Below, in pieces: positions 24,715 to 35,334 of a stretch of DNA of 64,000 nt. The notes under the pieces were generated by a model. That model did not search any database. It was not told the origin of the DNA and was given only the letters and a program-made list of their open reading frames with translations. Both the position numbers and the translations under genes were made by a program. Location of the stretch: NCBI GenBank assembly GCA_963920635.1, contig OY987303.1, positions 58,180,278 through 58,244,277 of the forward strand, read 5' to 3'. How positions within the stretch are numbered: the first letter of the stretch is position 1; each line of letters starts with the position of its first letter. The stretch comes from Pseudeuparius sepicola. Lineage: Eukaryota; Arthropoda; Insecta; Coleoptera; Anthribidae.

Positions 24715-25852
24715 CGGGGTGACCCATTTGAAATGGAAGCACCCCCATATCATTTTTATTTTATTTTTTAATCTCAATTTTCAGGGCCTACTACAATTTT
24801 TTTCTAGTAAAGCATGGGCGAACACCATTTTGCGTTTTTTTTTTGTTTAAAATCTGACACCACAGCCACACCATAACCCCCACATACCGAATTTGAACAA
24901 ATAATAGAGAGTTCCTTTTACAGGAATCCGAAGAAGAGCAAAATGGGAATTTTAAAGATATCTGGCGAGTCAAGTGTATCGTGGAATCCCCTCAAAACAA
25001 TTGAATGATCAAGAGGACTACTCAAAGTGTTGGTGTGCCAAGATTCAATACAAAAATATACAGGGTATTTTTCTCTGGGCCATCTCAAAATGCTGAAATT
25101 GTATGAAACTTCATACTGGTCAAGAGTGCTCTGGAATTAATGAAAAAATATTAATAAACACAAAGAAATTTATTTCTTTGCAAAATGCCAACCAAGAAAT
25201 AAAAAACAATGCAAATTATCGGACCTTTCTCAATAAAGTCAATGTCTAAGATTATATATTTTCTGTGCGTTTCCTGTTGTGGCACACCAGCCATCTTAAC
25301 TCATATGGACTTAGTCACTGGCAGGCTTCTGTATTTTTAGAGATCGTTCGTTGGCGCAGTTTTGATATACCTACTCAATTTTTGACCCGTATAAAGTTCC
25401 AAAAAATTCAGTATTTTGAGATGGCACGAAGAAAGACACTCTGTATATTTTTATATTAGATATTTGCACATCAACAGTTTGAGTGATCCTGTTGATAATT
25501 CATCTGTTTTGAGGGGAGATGCTTTTAAAATTCCTATTTTACTCAACTTTGACAACCCACAGAACGGAACTCCCTGTATATTTTTTGTTGAAACTTGGTA
25601 TGTAGGGGTTTTAGGGTGTCCTGATTAACGCTGTATAATGTCAGATTTTAAATAAAAAAATCGCTAAATGATTTTTGTCATTTTTCTAGAAAAAAAATTG
25701 GGTATTATAGTAAGCCTTGAAAATGGAGATTAAGACCTGTTTTGGGCCAAAGTAGAGTTTTTTGTGACCTATCTTTAGAAAAAAAAGCGGCTAAAATCGG
25801 ATGAAAAATAAAAATTTTACGGTGGTTCTTCCATTTCAAATAGGCCACCCTG
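24715..25852. mobile_element. Fold-back Tc1/mariner-type element, 1.14 kb
   Basis: Begins CGGGGTGACCCATTTGAAAT and ends ...ATTTCAAATAGGCCACCCTG. The internal arms are related to the 1918-3177 element (shared gtgttggtgtgc, cgtttcctgttgtggcacac and tctgacac tracts). The termini have diverged from those of that element. Short frames inside reflect the repeat and are not genes. Confidence 0.7.
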
Positions 25853-27540
25853 TAGAATAATAATTAATCTATAATAATATAATAAATCTCGGACGACAAT
25901 TTTTTGGAAAGAATACCGTTACTATTTGCTGGAAAAATACACTGTTACTTTGAAAATAATGCACTTTCTCATATAAATAGAGGGTGTCAAATTTCGCAGG
26001 AAAACAAAGATATTTTTTAATATCTCTGAAACTAAAACAAAAAAATAAAGTTCCTCCTCAGTAGGACACCTGTACGAGAGTATAAATAATTCATTTTTCT
26101 TTTAGTTGAAACGCCTAGCTTATTTAAATTTACATAACAACATGCCCTTGATAATTTTATAAAGATCTGACTTCTCTACATTTTTGTAATAGTTCGATTG
26201 TGACATTTTTGCTTTGTGTTGATTGGCTTCGACATTTAATTTACTAAATAATATATGCACAAATTTCTAGCTTACCTGCCGATGAGTTCCATTTTATCTC
26301 AAATACCAAATGAGTAGGTTGTGTTCCAATCTTTTAGAAAACAGCTCTTTATAGCTAATATTCAAATATGACGAACCAATATGGACATATCACTTCCGAA
26401 CATGATTTTGTTTTCCCAAGAAAATTATTTATGTATTTCTGCGTGGGATGTTATAAATGGAACGTATAATAATTAGGCGCTTTCAAGGCAAACGAAGAAT
26501 GCGGTGATCAGAATATTAACTAAAATTGGTATAGGTATGAGTGCATAAAGAGTTTTTGAACTGGATGTTTAATCTTTAATTCGGTAGCTTACGTTCCTAC
26601 TGTTCGACGAATGAGTCGATATCCCAGTGCTATTTTTATGCTGAACCAAAATGTAGAGTTGATTTTACGCGTTTTTCGCAAAGAGAAAAAAATGCTGCCA
26701 AGCACTAGGTACTTTCACATCCTACCCATCCCACATACCTACCTAGTGTAATACTAGGTAAAATGTCATAGACACTAACATTTCTATTGGGTGATTATTC
26801 CATGGCTAGCTATGATTTTTTTAAATGGTCAATTAATACCGTATTAGGGATTTGTTTAATAAAAATTTGACCACATAGGGCGTCATTTGGCGTTACTTCA
26901 AACATCTGTATATCAAATTTCATGAAAAAATAAAACGATCGGTTTTCTTTTTATAAACGTTTCAATTCAACGAAAAGTGCCGTCCAAGACAAGCAGTTTA
27001 CGCATCAGATGCCAAGTGTGCCGTGAAACATGGTCAATACAAATTAAAACGTGCTGAATGTGTCAAAATTTAATCGATCTAAGATCGTTTTTGACAGGGA
27101 CTCTTTAAAATAAGGGGACTCGGCATGTCACAGTCTATCGCATAAGAAAAGTGAAGCCTTGACTCTTGAGGGGAAGTTTGTTTTCTGTCGACGCGCGACG
27201 TGTCGACTCCAAGGAGACCAGAAGGGGGCTTGTACAAGGTTATGTCATATGTCAATCAGCCTATCGTCCAAAAAAAGAACATCCAAATCGATCAAACGGT
27301 TCAGAAAAAAAATAACCTCAAACTTTTGCAAGAATTCGAGTGATGGGATAATTTTTGTGGGGTGTGTAGATATATTTGAAATACGTATGATGAGATAGAA
27401 CTCTCCCTGGTATATTAGTGCGTATTCACGCATTCTTTTTGCAAGAACCATAACATTCAACGAGGGCGTTTTTTCCACTAATGTTATGACAATAACAATA
27501 GTATCGTTGAAACCAGAAAAATGCGTAGATTTCGAGAATC
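25853..27540. other. Intergenic sequence, nothing firmly recognised
   Basis: AT-rich with one GC-balanced patch at about 27160-27250. Frames at 27159-27398 (+) and 27245-27619 (-) overlap in antisense and show no family signature. Confidence 0.45.
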
Positions 27541-27629
27541 GAGAAATATACAAGGTGTTCCGTATAAAAAAGAATAAGTTTGGTCTATATCTCCGAAACG
27601 CGAAGCAAATTTTAAACAATTTTCGTATA

Positions 27630-29575
27630 CAGGGTGATTCACTTTTAAATACCGAAAATTTAAGAATTAATAAAACATGAAAAAATAAAGTTTCCTATAT
27701 AAACTTAGTTCCTTTGGGTCTTAGTTTTCAAGATACAGGGTGATCAAGTTTTGGAAAAAAAATGGTTTTAATTATTTTTTTCTTAAATATCAGAGATATC
27801 AAAACTAAATTAGTACACAAGATACATGAATATGGGGCTATAAAAGTACAAAATATCACGATTTAAGACTGAATGTACAGCAGGTACTTGGTGATTCAAC
27901 ATTTTGACCCATAAAATGGCTTTTTTCGATCTGTAGCGAGCAACACGCATAATTTTAAACTTTTGGTCAATACAAATTTTAATCTAAGTAATTACTCACA
28001 TTTTGGGACAAAAATTATTTAAAAATATTTATCACAATGGCCGTTATTAGTCTTTTTGGGCAAATGCTAATAAAGGTCATTGTGATAAATTAATATTTTT
28101 AAATAATTTTTGTCTCAAAATGTGAGTAATTACTTAGATTAAAATTTGTATTGACCAAAAGTTTAAAATTATGCGTGTTGCTCGCTACAGATTGAAAAAA
28201 GCCATTTTATGGGTCAAAATGTTGAGTCACCACGCACGTGCTGGTGATGTGGGTAATTGGTATCAATAATTCGACAAAATAATAGTACGGCCCTGCACAA
28301 AATAAAAAACGTATTTTTGAATAGACCATCCAATTCTAAGCAAAAAATCGTTGACTGACGTATTAATAAAGACTGCTCACGGCTGTCATGTTTGACAGTT
28401 CTCTGGATCACCATGCGCTATTCCCGGAGACAAAATACAATGCAAAATACATTGTTGATTATAGGCGCCATCTGTTTTCCAGGACATGAAGCTATAGCCG
28501 TGAGAAGTCTTATTAATAAGTCAATCAACGAAAAAATGTCTCTTGGCATTTTTTCGTAAATTTGGTTGTTTCGGCGTAATTGCAATGTTTGTGATTTATT
28601 ACACATAGAGGCAAACTGGTAAAAGTAATTAATTCTAATCAAACGTTTTTAATTAATGCAAAACTACATTAATTTAACAATTTTTTAACATTATAATACG
28701 TGTTCGAAGTGCCTTCCCCTCATTTCTAAGCATTTTTGGCATCGATATAACATTTTCTTCAATTTTGAGCCTTAGTTCCTCCCTGGTGTCAGATACCGTG
28801 TTATAAATTTTGTCTTTTAAATATCCCCAAACAAAATAATCAAGAGGATTCAAATCTGAGGACCTGGGTGGACAAGAAATTGGTCCAATTCCATCAGGTC
28901 CTGGTTGTCGAGGCGGAAAGCGACCAATCCAGCGGCGCGGAAAATTCTCGTTTAACCAATTCCTCACTTTGTCGCCCATAGTGGGCTGGTGCCCCATCTA
29001 ATTGAAACCATAGCCTCACCCTAATATTTAGCGGCAGATCTTGATGTAGTTTTGCTTTAATTAAAAATGTTTGATTTAAATTAATTATTTTTACCAGTTT
29101 GCCCCAATAGTGTAATAAATCACAAACATTAGAATTACGCCGAAACCACCAGATCTACGAAAAAATATTTTACCAAGAAACATTTTTTGCTTAGTATTGA
29201 ATGGTCTATTCAAAAATACGTTCCTTTTTTATTTTGGGCAGGGCCGTATTATTTTTTTGTCGAATTATTGATACCAATTACCCACATCTCCGCCACTGGT
29301 AAATTTTAAAACGTGATATTTTCTACTTTTATAGTCCTATATTCGCATATCTTGTGCACTAAATTTGTTTTGATATCTCTAATATTTACGTAAAAAAAAT
29401 AAAACCATTTTATTTTCAAAACTTGGCCACCCTGTATCTTGAAAACTAAGACCCAAACGAACTAAGTTTATATAGGAAACTCACATTATTTTTTCATGTT
29501 CTATCGACTCTTAAATTTTCGGTATTTAAAAGCAAAAAAGTTAAGGGCAGGTATACGAACAACCCTGTGCACTAT
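27630..29575 (-). mobile_element. Tc1/mariner-type element with long arms and decayed transposase
   Basis: The left end is CAGGGTGATTCACTTTTAAA at 27630. The complementary arm on the right covers about 29180-29535, and its extreme terminus is eroded. Between the arms are a second hairpin (27888-28233, arms about 150 nt) and a minus-strand transposase fragment. This is the one member of the window's CAGGGTG families that still shows coding sequence, and it ties them to Tc1/mariner. Confidence 0.75.
28674..29012 (-). pseudogene. Tc1/mariner-like transposase fragment (second catalytic Asp region onward)
   Basis: Reading from 29012, WFQLDGAPAHYGRQ carries the conserved D-G-A-P-A-H block. A frameshift leads to RNWLNENFPRRWIGRF, then PRSSDLNPLDYFVWGYLKD, the C-terminal catalytic block, and a stop at 28674. 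The N-terminal DNA-binding domain and first catalytic Asp are absent. The frameshift and truncation make it non-functional. Confidence 0.85.
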
Positions 29576-29639
29576 TAGATCCGCCGATTTCGCTGACAAC
29601 GGAAAAACTTCCCAGCGTTTCCCTAATTATTCCCAGCCG

Positions 29640-29998
29640 CGCATATGATGCCTCCCGATTCATAAACGTGTAAAAGCGGGCGTCGCGACGCATCGGCAAC
29701 TTAAGAACGGGTTAATAATAGCTCGGAAAGGCCGCAGTGCCGAATATGGCTCAATCTCGGGTTTCAGCGACGGCCAAATCGAGCATACGGCGTCGCGGCG
29801 CGCGCGGCGCCCGAAATACCCCGACGCGCGCGTCGCGGCGCCTTCTACGGCCAAGGCGGCGCCGATTTTTAGTCAAAACTTTTCGCGGTGGCGCGCCGAG
29901 CTTTGCGGACGCGCTGGTCCGCCGACGGCGGGTGTTTTGTTGTTTTCTTCGTCGAGTGGCGCGACATCCGGTGTACGTGCCCTGAAAAATGAACGAGA
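29640..29998 (+). promoter_or_regulatory. CpG-rich block 3, probable promoter and first exon of the 35.3-kb gene
   Basis: Very CpG-rich (ggcgtcgcggcgcgcgcggc near 29790) against an AT-rich background. It ends ...CTGAAAAATGAACGAGA|gtaagt, giving a donor at 29999. The next good acceptor on this strand that leads into a long coding exon is at 35324. If so, this is an untranslated first exon with a 5.3-kb intron. The splice partner is inference. Confidence 0.5.
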
Positions 29999-30433
29999 GT
30001 AAGTAGTGTGAGTATGCCCTTGCATAACGCACTAAAAGCATATCACGTCGATTCGAAGGTTTTTGATCTTATTTACTTAATAACAGTTACTTGCGCTTGT
30101 GCACTTTTTTCGACGTTTTCGATCATAAATAAATTCACGGACTCTGGTCACAAACGAATAATAATAATTCTTCCTGTAGTATATAAACGAATTGAAATAG
30201 TGTAAAGACTGCTTGAGTAGTAGCTACATTTATCTATTTTTAACTTGCTTTGAGAATCTCGTTTTATTTATAAAACGAGAAGGAAATGTGCTGTTTTCAG
30301 AAAAAAGTTACCTAATAATGCGACTAAAATCAACAAAATTGTCAGGGTGTTAGTAGGTCAATTGTTGACCACAGATTATTTCTTCTTATAACATTTCATA
30401 GTACCTATTTTAAAAGCTTTTATTTAACTTGCA

Positions 30434-30461
30434 ATGTATGTATGTATGTATGTATGTATGT
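30434..30461 (+). repeat. TATG microsatellite
   Basis: About seven copies of the tetramer TATG immediately before the 122-bp tandem array. Confidence 0.9.
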
Positions 30462-30509
30462 AATTTGTTCGGGTGGAATCTTGCAACTCAATTTTGAAGC
30501 AGATATCTT

Positions 30510-30985
30510 CAACCGATCGAGCTGAAATTTTGTATACACGTTTAATTTGGATGACAATGCATGATTATATGTGTGACGTCATTCTAAATCCAACATGGCG
30601 GATCACCCAAGATGGCGGACTAGTTAAATTTCAACCGATCGAGCTGAAATTTTGTACACACGTTTAATTTGGATGACAATGCATGATTATATGTGTGACG
30701 TCATTCTAAATCCAACATGGCGGAACACCCAAGATGGCGGACTAGTTAAATTTCAACCGATCGAGCTGAAATTTTGTACACACGTTTAATTTGGATGACA
30801 ATGCATGATTATATGTGTGACGTCATTCTAAATCCAACATGGCGGAACACTCAAGATGGCGGACTAGTTAAATTTCAACCGATCGAGCTGAAATTTTGTA
30901 CACACGTTTAATTTGGATGACAATGCATGATTATATGTGTGACGTCATTCTAAATCCAACATGGCGGAACACCCAAGATGGTCAT
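30510..30985 (+). repeat. 122-bp tandem repeat, about four copies
   Basis: Copies begin caaccgatcgagctgaaatt at 30510, 30632, 30754 and 30876, an exact 122-bp spacing. Differences between copies are only a few bases, so expansion is recent. Each unit has gtgacgtcat and atggcgga(a/t)cac words. The last unit runs into an open stretch, WSLEGLLIEELDCSKLTGKR, that ends at a stop at about 31110, perhaps the tail of a mobile-element protein. Confidence 0.9.
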
Positions 30986-31104
30986 TAGAAGGTCTCCTCA
31001 TTGAAGAGCTAGACTGTTCTAAACTAACCGGCAAACGACCTTGCAACAATGATGCGTTAACTGAGATGAATAGACTCAGACACCTGGCCAAACTAAAAAT
31101 TACA

Positions 31105-31437
31105 AAATAAATTAAAAGTAAAAAAATATTTTTAAAAAAAGCTTTTATTTAAATGCGCTAAAAAGAATAAAATAATCTTTTCTTTTAAAACTTTTACTAT
31201 CAACTTATAACGTCATTCCACAATTTATATGATATAAAAGCTTGTCGCGAGATTTAAGTTTTCAAACTAAGTAAATACCACTACTTAAATCTCGCGACAA
31301 GCTTTTATATCATATAAATTGTGGAATGACGTTATAAGTTGATAGTAAAAGTTTTAAAAGAAAAGATTATTTTATTCTTTTTAGCGCATTTAAATAAAAG
31401 CTTTTTTTAAAAATATTTTTTTACTTTTAATTTATTT
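31105..31437. repeat. Long hairpin, 155-nt arms and 23-nt loop
   Basis: Arms 31105-31259 and 31283-31437 appear to be gapless complements by eye, from aaataaattaaaag to cgcgagatttaagt. Equal arm lengths mean no indels since formation. It lies directly after the 122-bp array. Confidence 0.85.
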
Positions 31438-32265
31438 AGTTGAAATTTGTGTTATACCGTCGATGCAGGACCCCTTCCTCAATCAACGGTTATACATACC
31501 TGCACTTCAAAGAATTCTTGTAAAGTTTTGGATTAAGATTTGGGTTAACATAGGTAGTTATTTTTGTTACAAGTGCCTAAAATGAAGTTTTTCAGGGCGA
31601 ATCATTGCTGTTTCCGGGCGAGGCGTTAGCCGACTCCGGGACAGCAGATTTAGGTACTACATACGTGTGACAAACACTATTTTTTGTCATACGCTCCCAA
31701 AATTTTGTTATACTCTTTTTACAATTCTTCACAATGCTTAAATTTGCAAATTTTCCATAATTTTTAAAATCATAATGTTCGAAATAGTTGGCTTAGAAAT
31801 TAACATCGATTGTTTATTTAATAATTTTATCATGTCATTTATTCATTTAGGGACTAGGCCGAAAAAGACTTTAATGAATCCGTAAAATAGCTATTTTTGG
31901 AATCGTATGACAAAAAACTATTTTTGTTTCTTTTTTTTGTTTTGCTAAATACAATCTTATAATAATTTGTCTAACCTAACACAGTTTTGCAACTCACAAG
32001 CGTATAAGTAGGTATAGTGACTCGCCAATTTTTTTTATATTTCTCATTTTAGGGTAGGGACAATACGAGATTGTATTCCGACGGTTTATCAAAAACTAGT
32101 ACCTACGTAAATAACAAAAAGAAGAGTTTGGATTATGTATATCCTGCTTGTTCTCAAACTGAAATATTGGGTTAAATTATTTGTATAAATTTCAAAAATG
32201 TAGTTAAAAATAAATGACATTTATTTTTATATTCTTCTAGAAACTTTACCTACTTCGTCAATATA
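31438..32265. other. AT-rich intergenic sequence, nothing recognised
   Basis: No frame above 60 codons and no terminal repeats were detected between the hairpin and the next MITE copy. Confidence 0.5.
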
Positions 32266-32865
32266 CAGTGTGGTCATTTAAGTGTGCAACATATGGAATT
32301 TTCTTTTATTAATCGCACAACGAAAATGCAAATATTCCCGAAAGTTGGTGCATGTTCGGTAATCATATTAGGCGCACTTAGAATGGTTGCAAATCAACCA
32401 GCATACAGGATAGGTCAAAAAATATAAAAATTGTACAAGAGTAAAGTATCCTTATTTCAGAAAATTCAGCAGAATGTTATTAAGAAAAGATGTCGAGAAT
32501 TAAAAGTTATGCCTAAATACCGAAACATGGCCTCCTAAGAAAAAAAATATTTTTTTGACAAACATTTGTTTTAATATTCACCCTAAACATTTTCATAAAT
32601 CAATCAAATTTAAATCAGTTTCGCATAACTTTGTTCAAATTCAACAATATTTGTAAAATTAACTTAGATTTTTAATTTTTTGGGGAATCGCAAACTTCAT
32701 GTTTGTTGCAACGAAATTAAGTAAACAAAACTTTAAAATTTCTCAAAAATTCTTCTGAATAAGGTAAAACATTAGTAGGTAATGATAATGTGTATATTAA
32801 AAAACTCTCATTTAAGGAGCAACATTTTTATTTGAAATGTTTATTAAGAAATTGTGAAAATTAAG
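32266..32865. mobile_element. Truncated copy of the 21916 MITE
   Basis: Starts CAGTGTGGTCATTTAAGTGT and follows the 21916 element for about 600 bp, with small differences. It then breaks into a different repeat (ttattatacttctttgaaaac), so the right terminus is missing. Confidence 0.75.
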
Positions 32866-33600
32866 TTTTATTATACTTCTTTGAAAACACCTTATTTTCA
32901 ACATTTCGTTTTTGAGAAACCATCTTCAACTTTATTTTTTTAAATACGGACCTGGATTTTTTTTGCAGATTTTGAAAGCACTTTTCATTTCGAATACCAT
33001 GATGTATGACACGAAATATTTTTTTATTATACTTCTTTGAAAACACCTTATTTTCATCTGTTTTAGCAATAATGAAAGCGCACGGAAACAGCGCATGGAA
33101 AAACTTTCCGTGCGCCGAATAAAAATACCGAATATATGGCTTTAAAATAGAAATATACAGCAAAGTAAACTAAATTTAAGAAACTCTATATGTTCTCTGA
33201 TATTTAACATATACCTATTTTGTATTTTAATTAAGTGTTTCAATATTTAGATACATTTCTGTTATATTTTTGACGTTTTATTCACCTTATCTGACAATAA
33301 CTAATTTACAACCAAGCACCTTTGAAATAATTTGAGAGTAACCATGGAAACGCATCATAGATACCACACACTATATTTTCTGCATTGTTTATTTTTTGTC
33401 AATTAAATTTATTATAATATGCCGATAAAATGTTTTAAGTTTCCGATTTCAAAGAAGTATAATAAAAAAATATCGTTCATTACACGTCCAGAAATAGATT
33501 TTTTCGTGCTTGCATGACTTCCCGTGTTCGGCTGCGCCTCACACGGGAATTTGTCACGCGCGCACGGAAAAATCTTTATTTCTAGACTCGTAATGAAATA
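32866..33600. repeat. Repeat with 'cacggaaa' palindromes
   Basis: ttattatacttctttgaaaacacc occurs directly repeated at 32867 and 33025. A segment at 32895-33015 is shared with 51705-51840 (agaaaccatcttcaa, tacggacctggatttttt). Palindromic caccgaaa/tttccgtgc words cluster around 33080-33115 and 33490-33570. No gene. Confidence 0.5.
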
Positions 33601-33943
33601 TACTATTTCCCCAGCTAAGACTACAAAAATATAATAATAGATATAAAACAGTCACTTCCTGCTAAACCGGAAGTGATTTCACAAGCGATTATCCCGGTAA
33701 TTTTTAAGATAAATTGGTGCTTCAAAAAGCAAACTTATGTAGTTTCTTCCAAGGAACTGAATGCCACCAAGAAAGAAGAAGTTGAATTGGAAAAAAAAGG
33801 TTATCGCCAAAAACCGTTTTTTTTTTAATTGACATGACTATTTTGCTTCATTTATTTAGACTATTAAATTGGTTAAAAAAAGTACGCTTAAATAAAACTT
33901 TTGGTTTAGCAAAAGTGACTTTTTTTGTCCCAGCTAAGACTAT

Positions 33944-35275
33944 GTATCAAGGCACTGAAGTTAAACTTTTTATGACTCATGTGTGGAATTTAGTTACAGA
34001 GGCCTCTGGCCGAGGCAAATAAACCACATGAGTCATCAAAAGAATTTCAGTGCCGAGATACGTACCTACCCTTATTATTTTTTAAATCGGAAAAAATGTT
34101 TTTCTTGAAATCGGCATTAAAATGTCCCAAAATCGTCATTAAAAGCACAGAAATCGTACAATAATGTAGCCCATTATTGTACGATTTTTTCAATAAGTAG
34201 GCCTTGGCGAGATGTAAACATCAAACGTCAGACGCGGAGAAATCGCCCGTCAAAAGTGACCAAATATTCAAAACCCGGCCGATAAAGGCTCATTTAACTT
34301 TTCGTACACATTGCGAAATTGTTTCCTATAGAAGCGCAATCCTTCAGTATACATATTTTAGTAAATTTGAAGATCAATAGATTTGTTGTGTAGGCTGCAC
34401 AAGAAGCAGCAGTTTGGTTTTTCTGTCAGAAGGTGCCGTAGGTCCTTATACTTGTCCTAGGTAGAGCGATCGGTAAAGTCAAGCAACGCCGCGCGTAGTC
34501 GGTTCGTGGACGGGTGATCCCTTATTATTATTTTCTTGCCTAATAAAACATTTTTTTTTCGATTTCAAAAAAAATATAATATGTACCTCGGCACTGAAGT
34601 TCTTTTTATGACTCATGTGGTTTATTTGCCTCGGCCAGAGGCCTCAGCAACTAAACTCCACATGAGTCATAAAAAGTTGAACTTCAGTGCCTTGGTACAT
34701 AAATAACTATTTCTTCAAATCGTCATTAAAAGCTCAGAAATCGGCATTAAAGTAGCCCATTATTGTACGATTTTTTCAATAAGTAGGCCTTGGCGAGATG
34801 TAAACATCAAACGTCAGACGCGAATCCATCGCGCGTCAAAAGTGACCAAATATTCAAAACCCGGCCACAAAAGGCCCATTTAACTTTTCGTACACATTGC
34901 GAAATTGTTACCTATACCAGCGCAATCTTTCAGTATAAATATTTTAGTATCTTTGAATATCAAGAGATTTGCTGTGGAGGCTGCACAACAGGCAGCAATT
35001 TGGTTTGTCTGTTCTTACTTGACCTAGGTAGAGCGATCATCAAAGTCAAGCAACGCCGCGCGTAGTCGGTTCGTGGACGGGTGATCCCTTATTATTATTT
35101 TCTTGCCTAATAAAACATTTTTTTTTCCGATTTCAAGAAAAATATAATATGTACCTCGGCACTGAAGTTCTTTTTATGACTCATGTGGTTTATTTGCCTC
35201 GGCCAGAGGCCTCGGCAACTAAATTCCACATGAGTTATAAAAAGTTGAACCTCAGTGCCTTGGTACCTACATAAA
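33944..35275. repeat. Tandem pair of palindrome-bearing repeat units
   Basis: Three 120-bp palindromes (33944-34067, 34584-34703, 35150-35275) are separated by two homologous units of roughly 515 and 445 bp. Each unit holds aatgggctac-type, ggccttggcgagatgtaaac and cgatcg...aagtcaagcaacgccgcg tracts. They are inverted relative to 8493-9110. The array ends 48 bp before the 35324 splice acceptor. Confidence 0.8.
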
Positions 35276-35334
35276 TAACTATTAATTGCAATTTTTTAAC
35301 GTATTTGTTTCTTTTTTTTCCAGAAAATATTACA

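Noticed and set aside
29737..30041. Arg/Ala-rich frames on both strands
   Set aside because: By-product of the CpG-rich block; no conserved motif, and the region ends in a good splice donor that fits an untranslated exon better.
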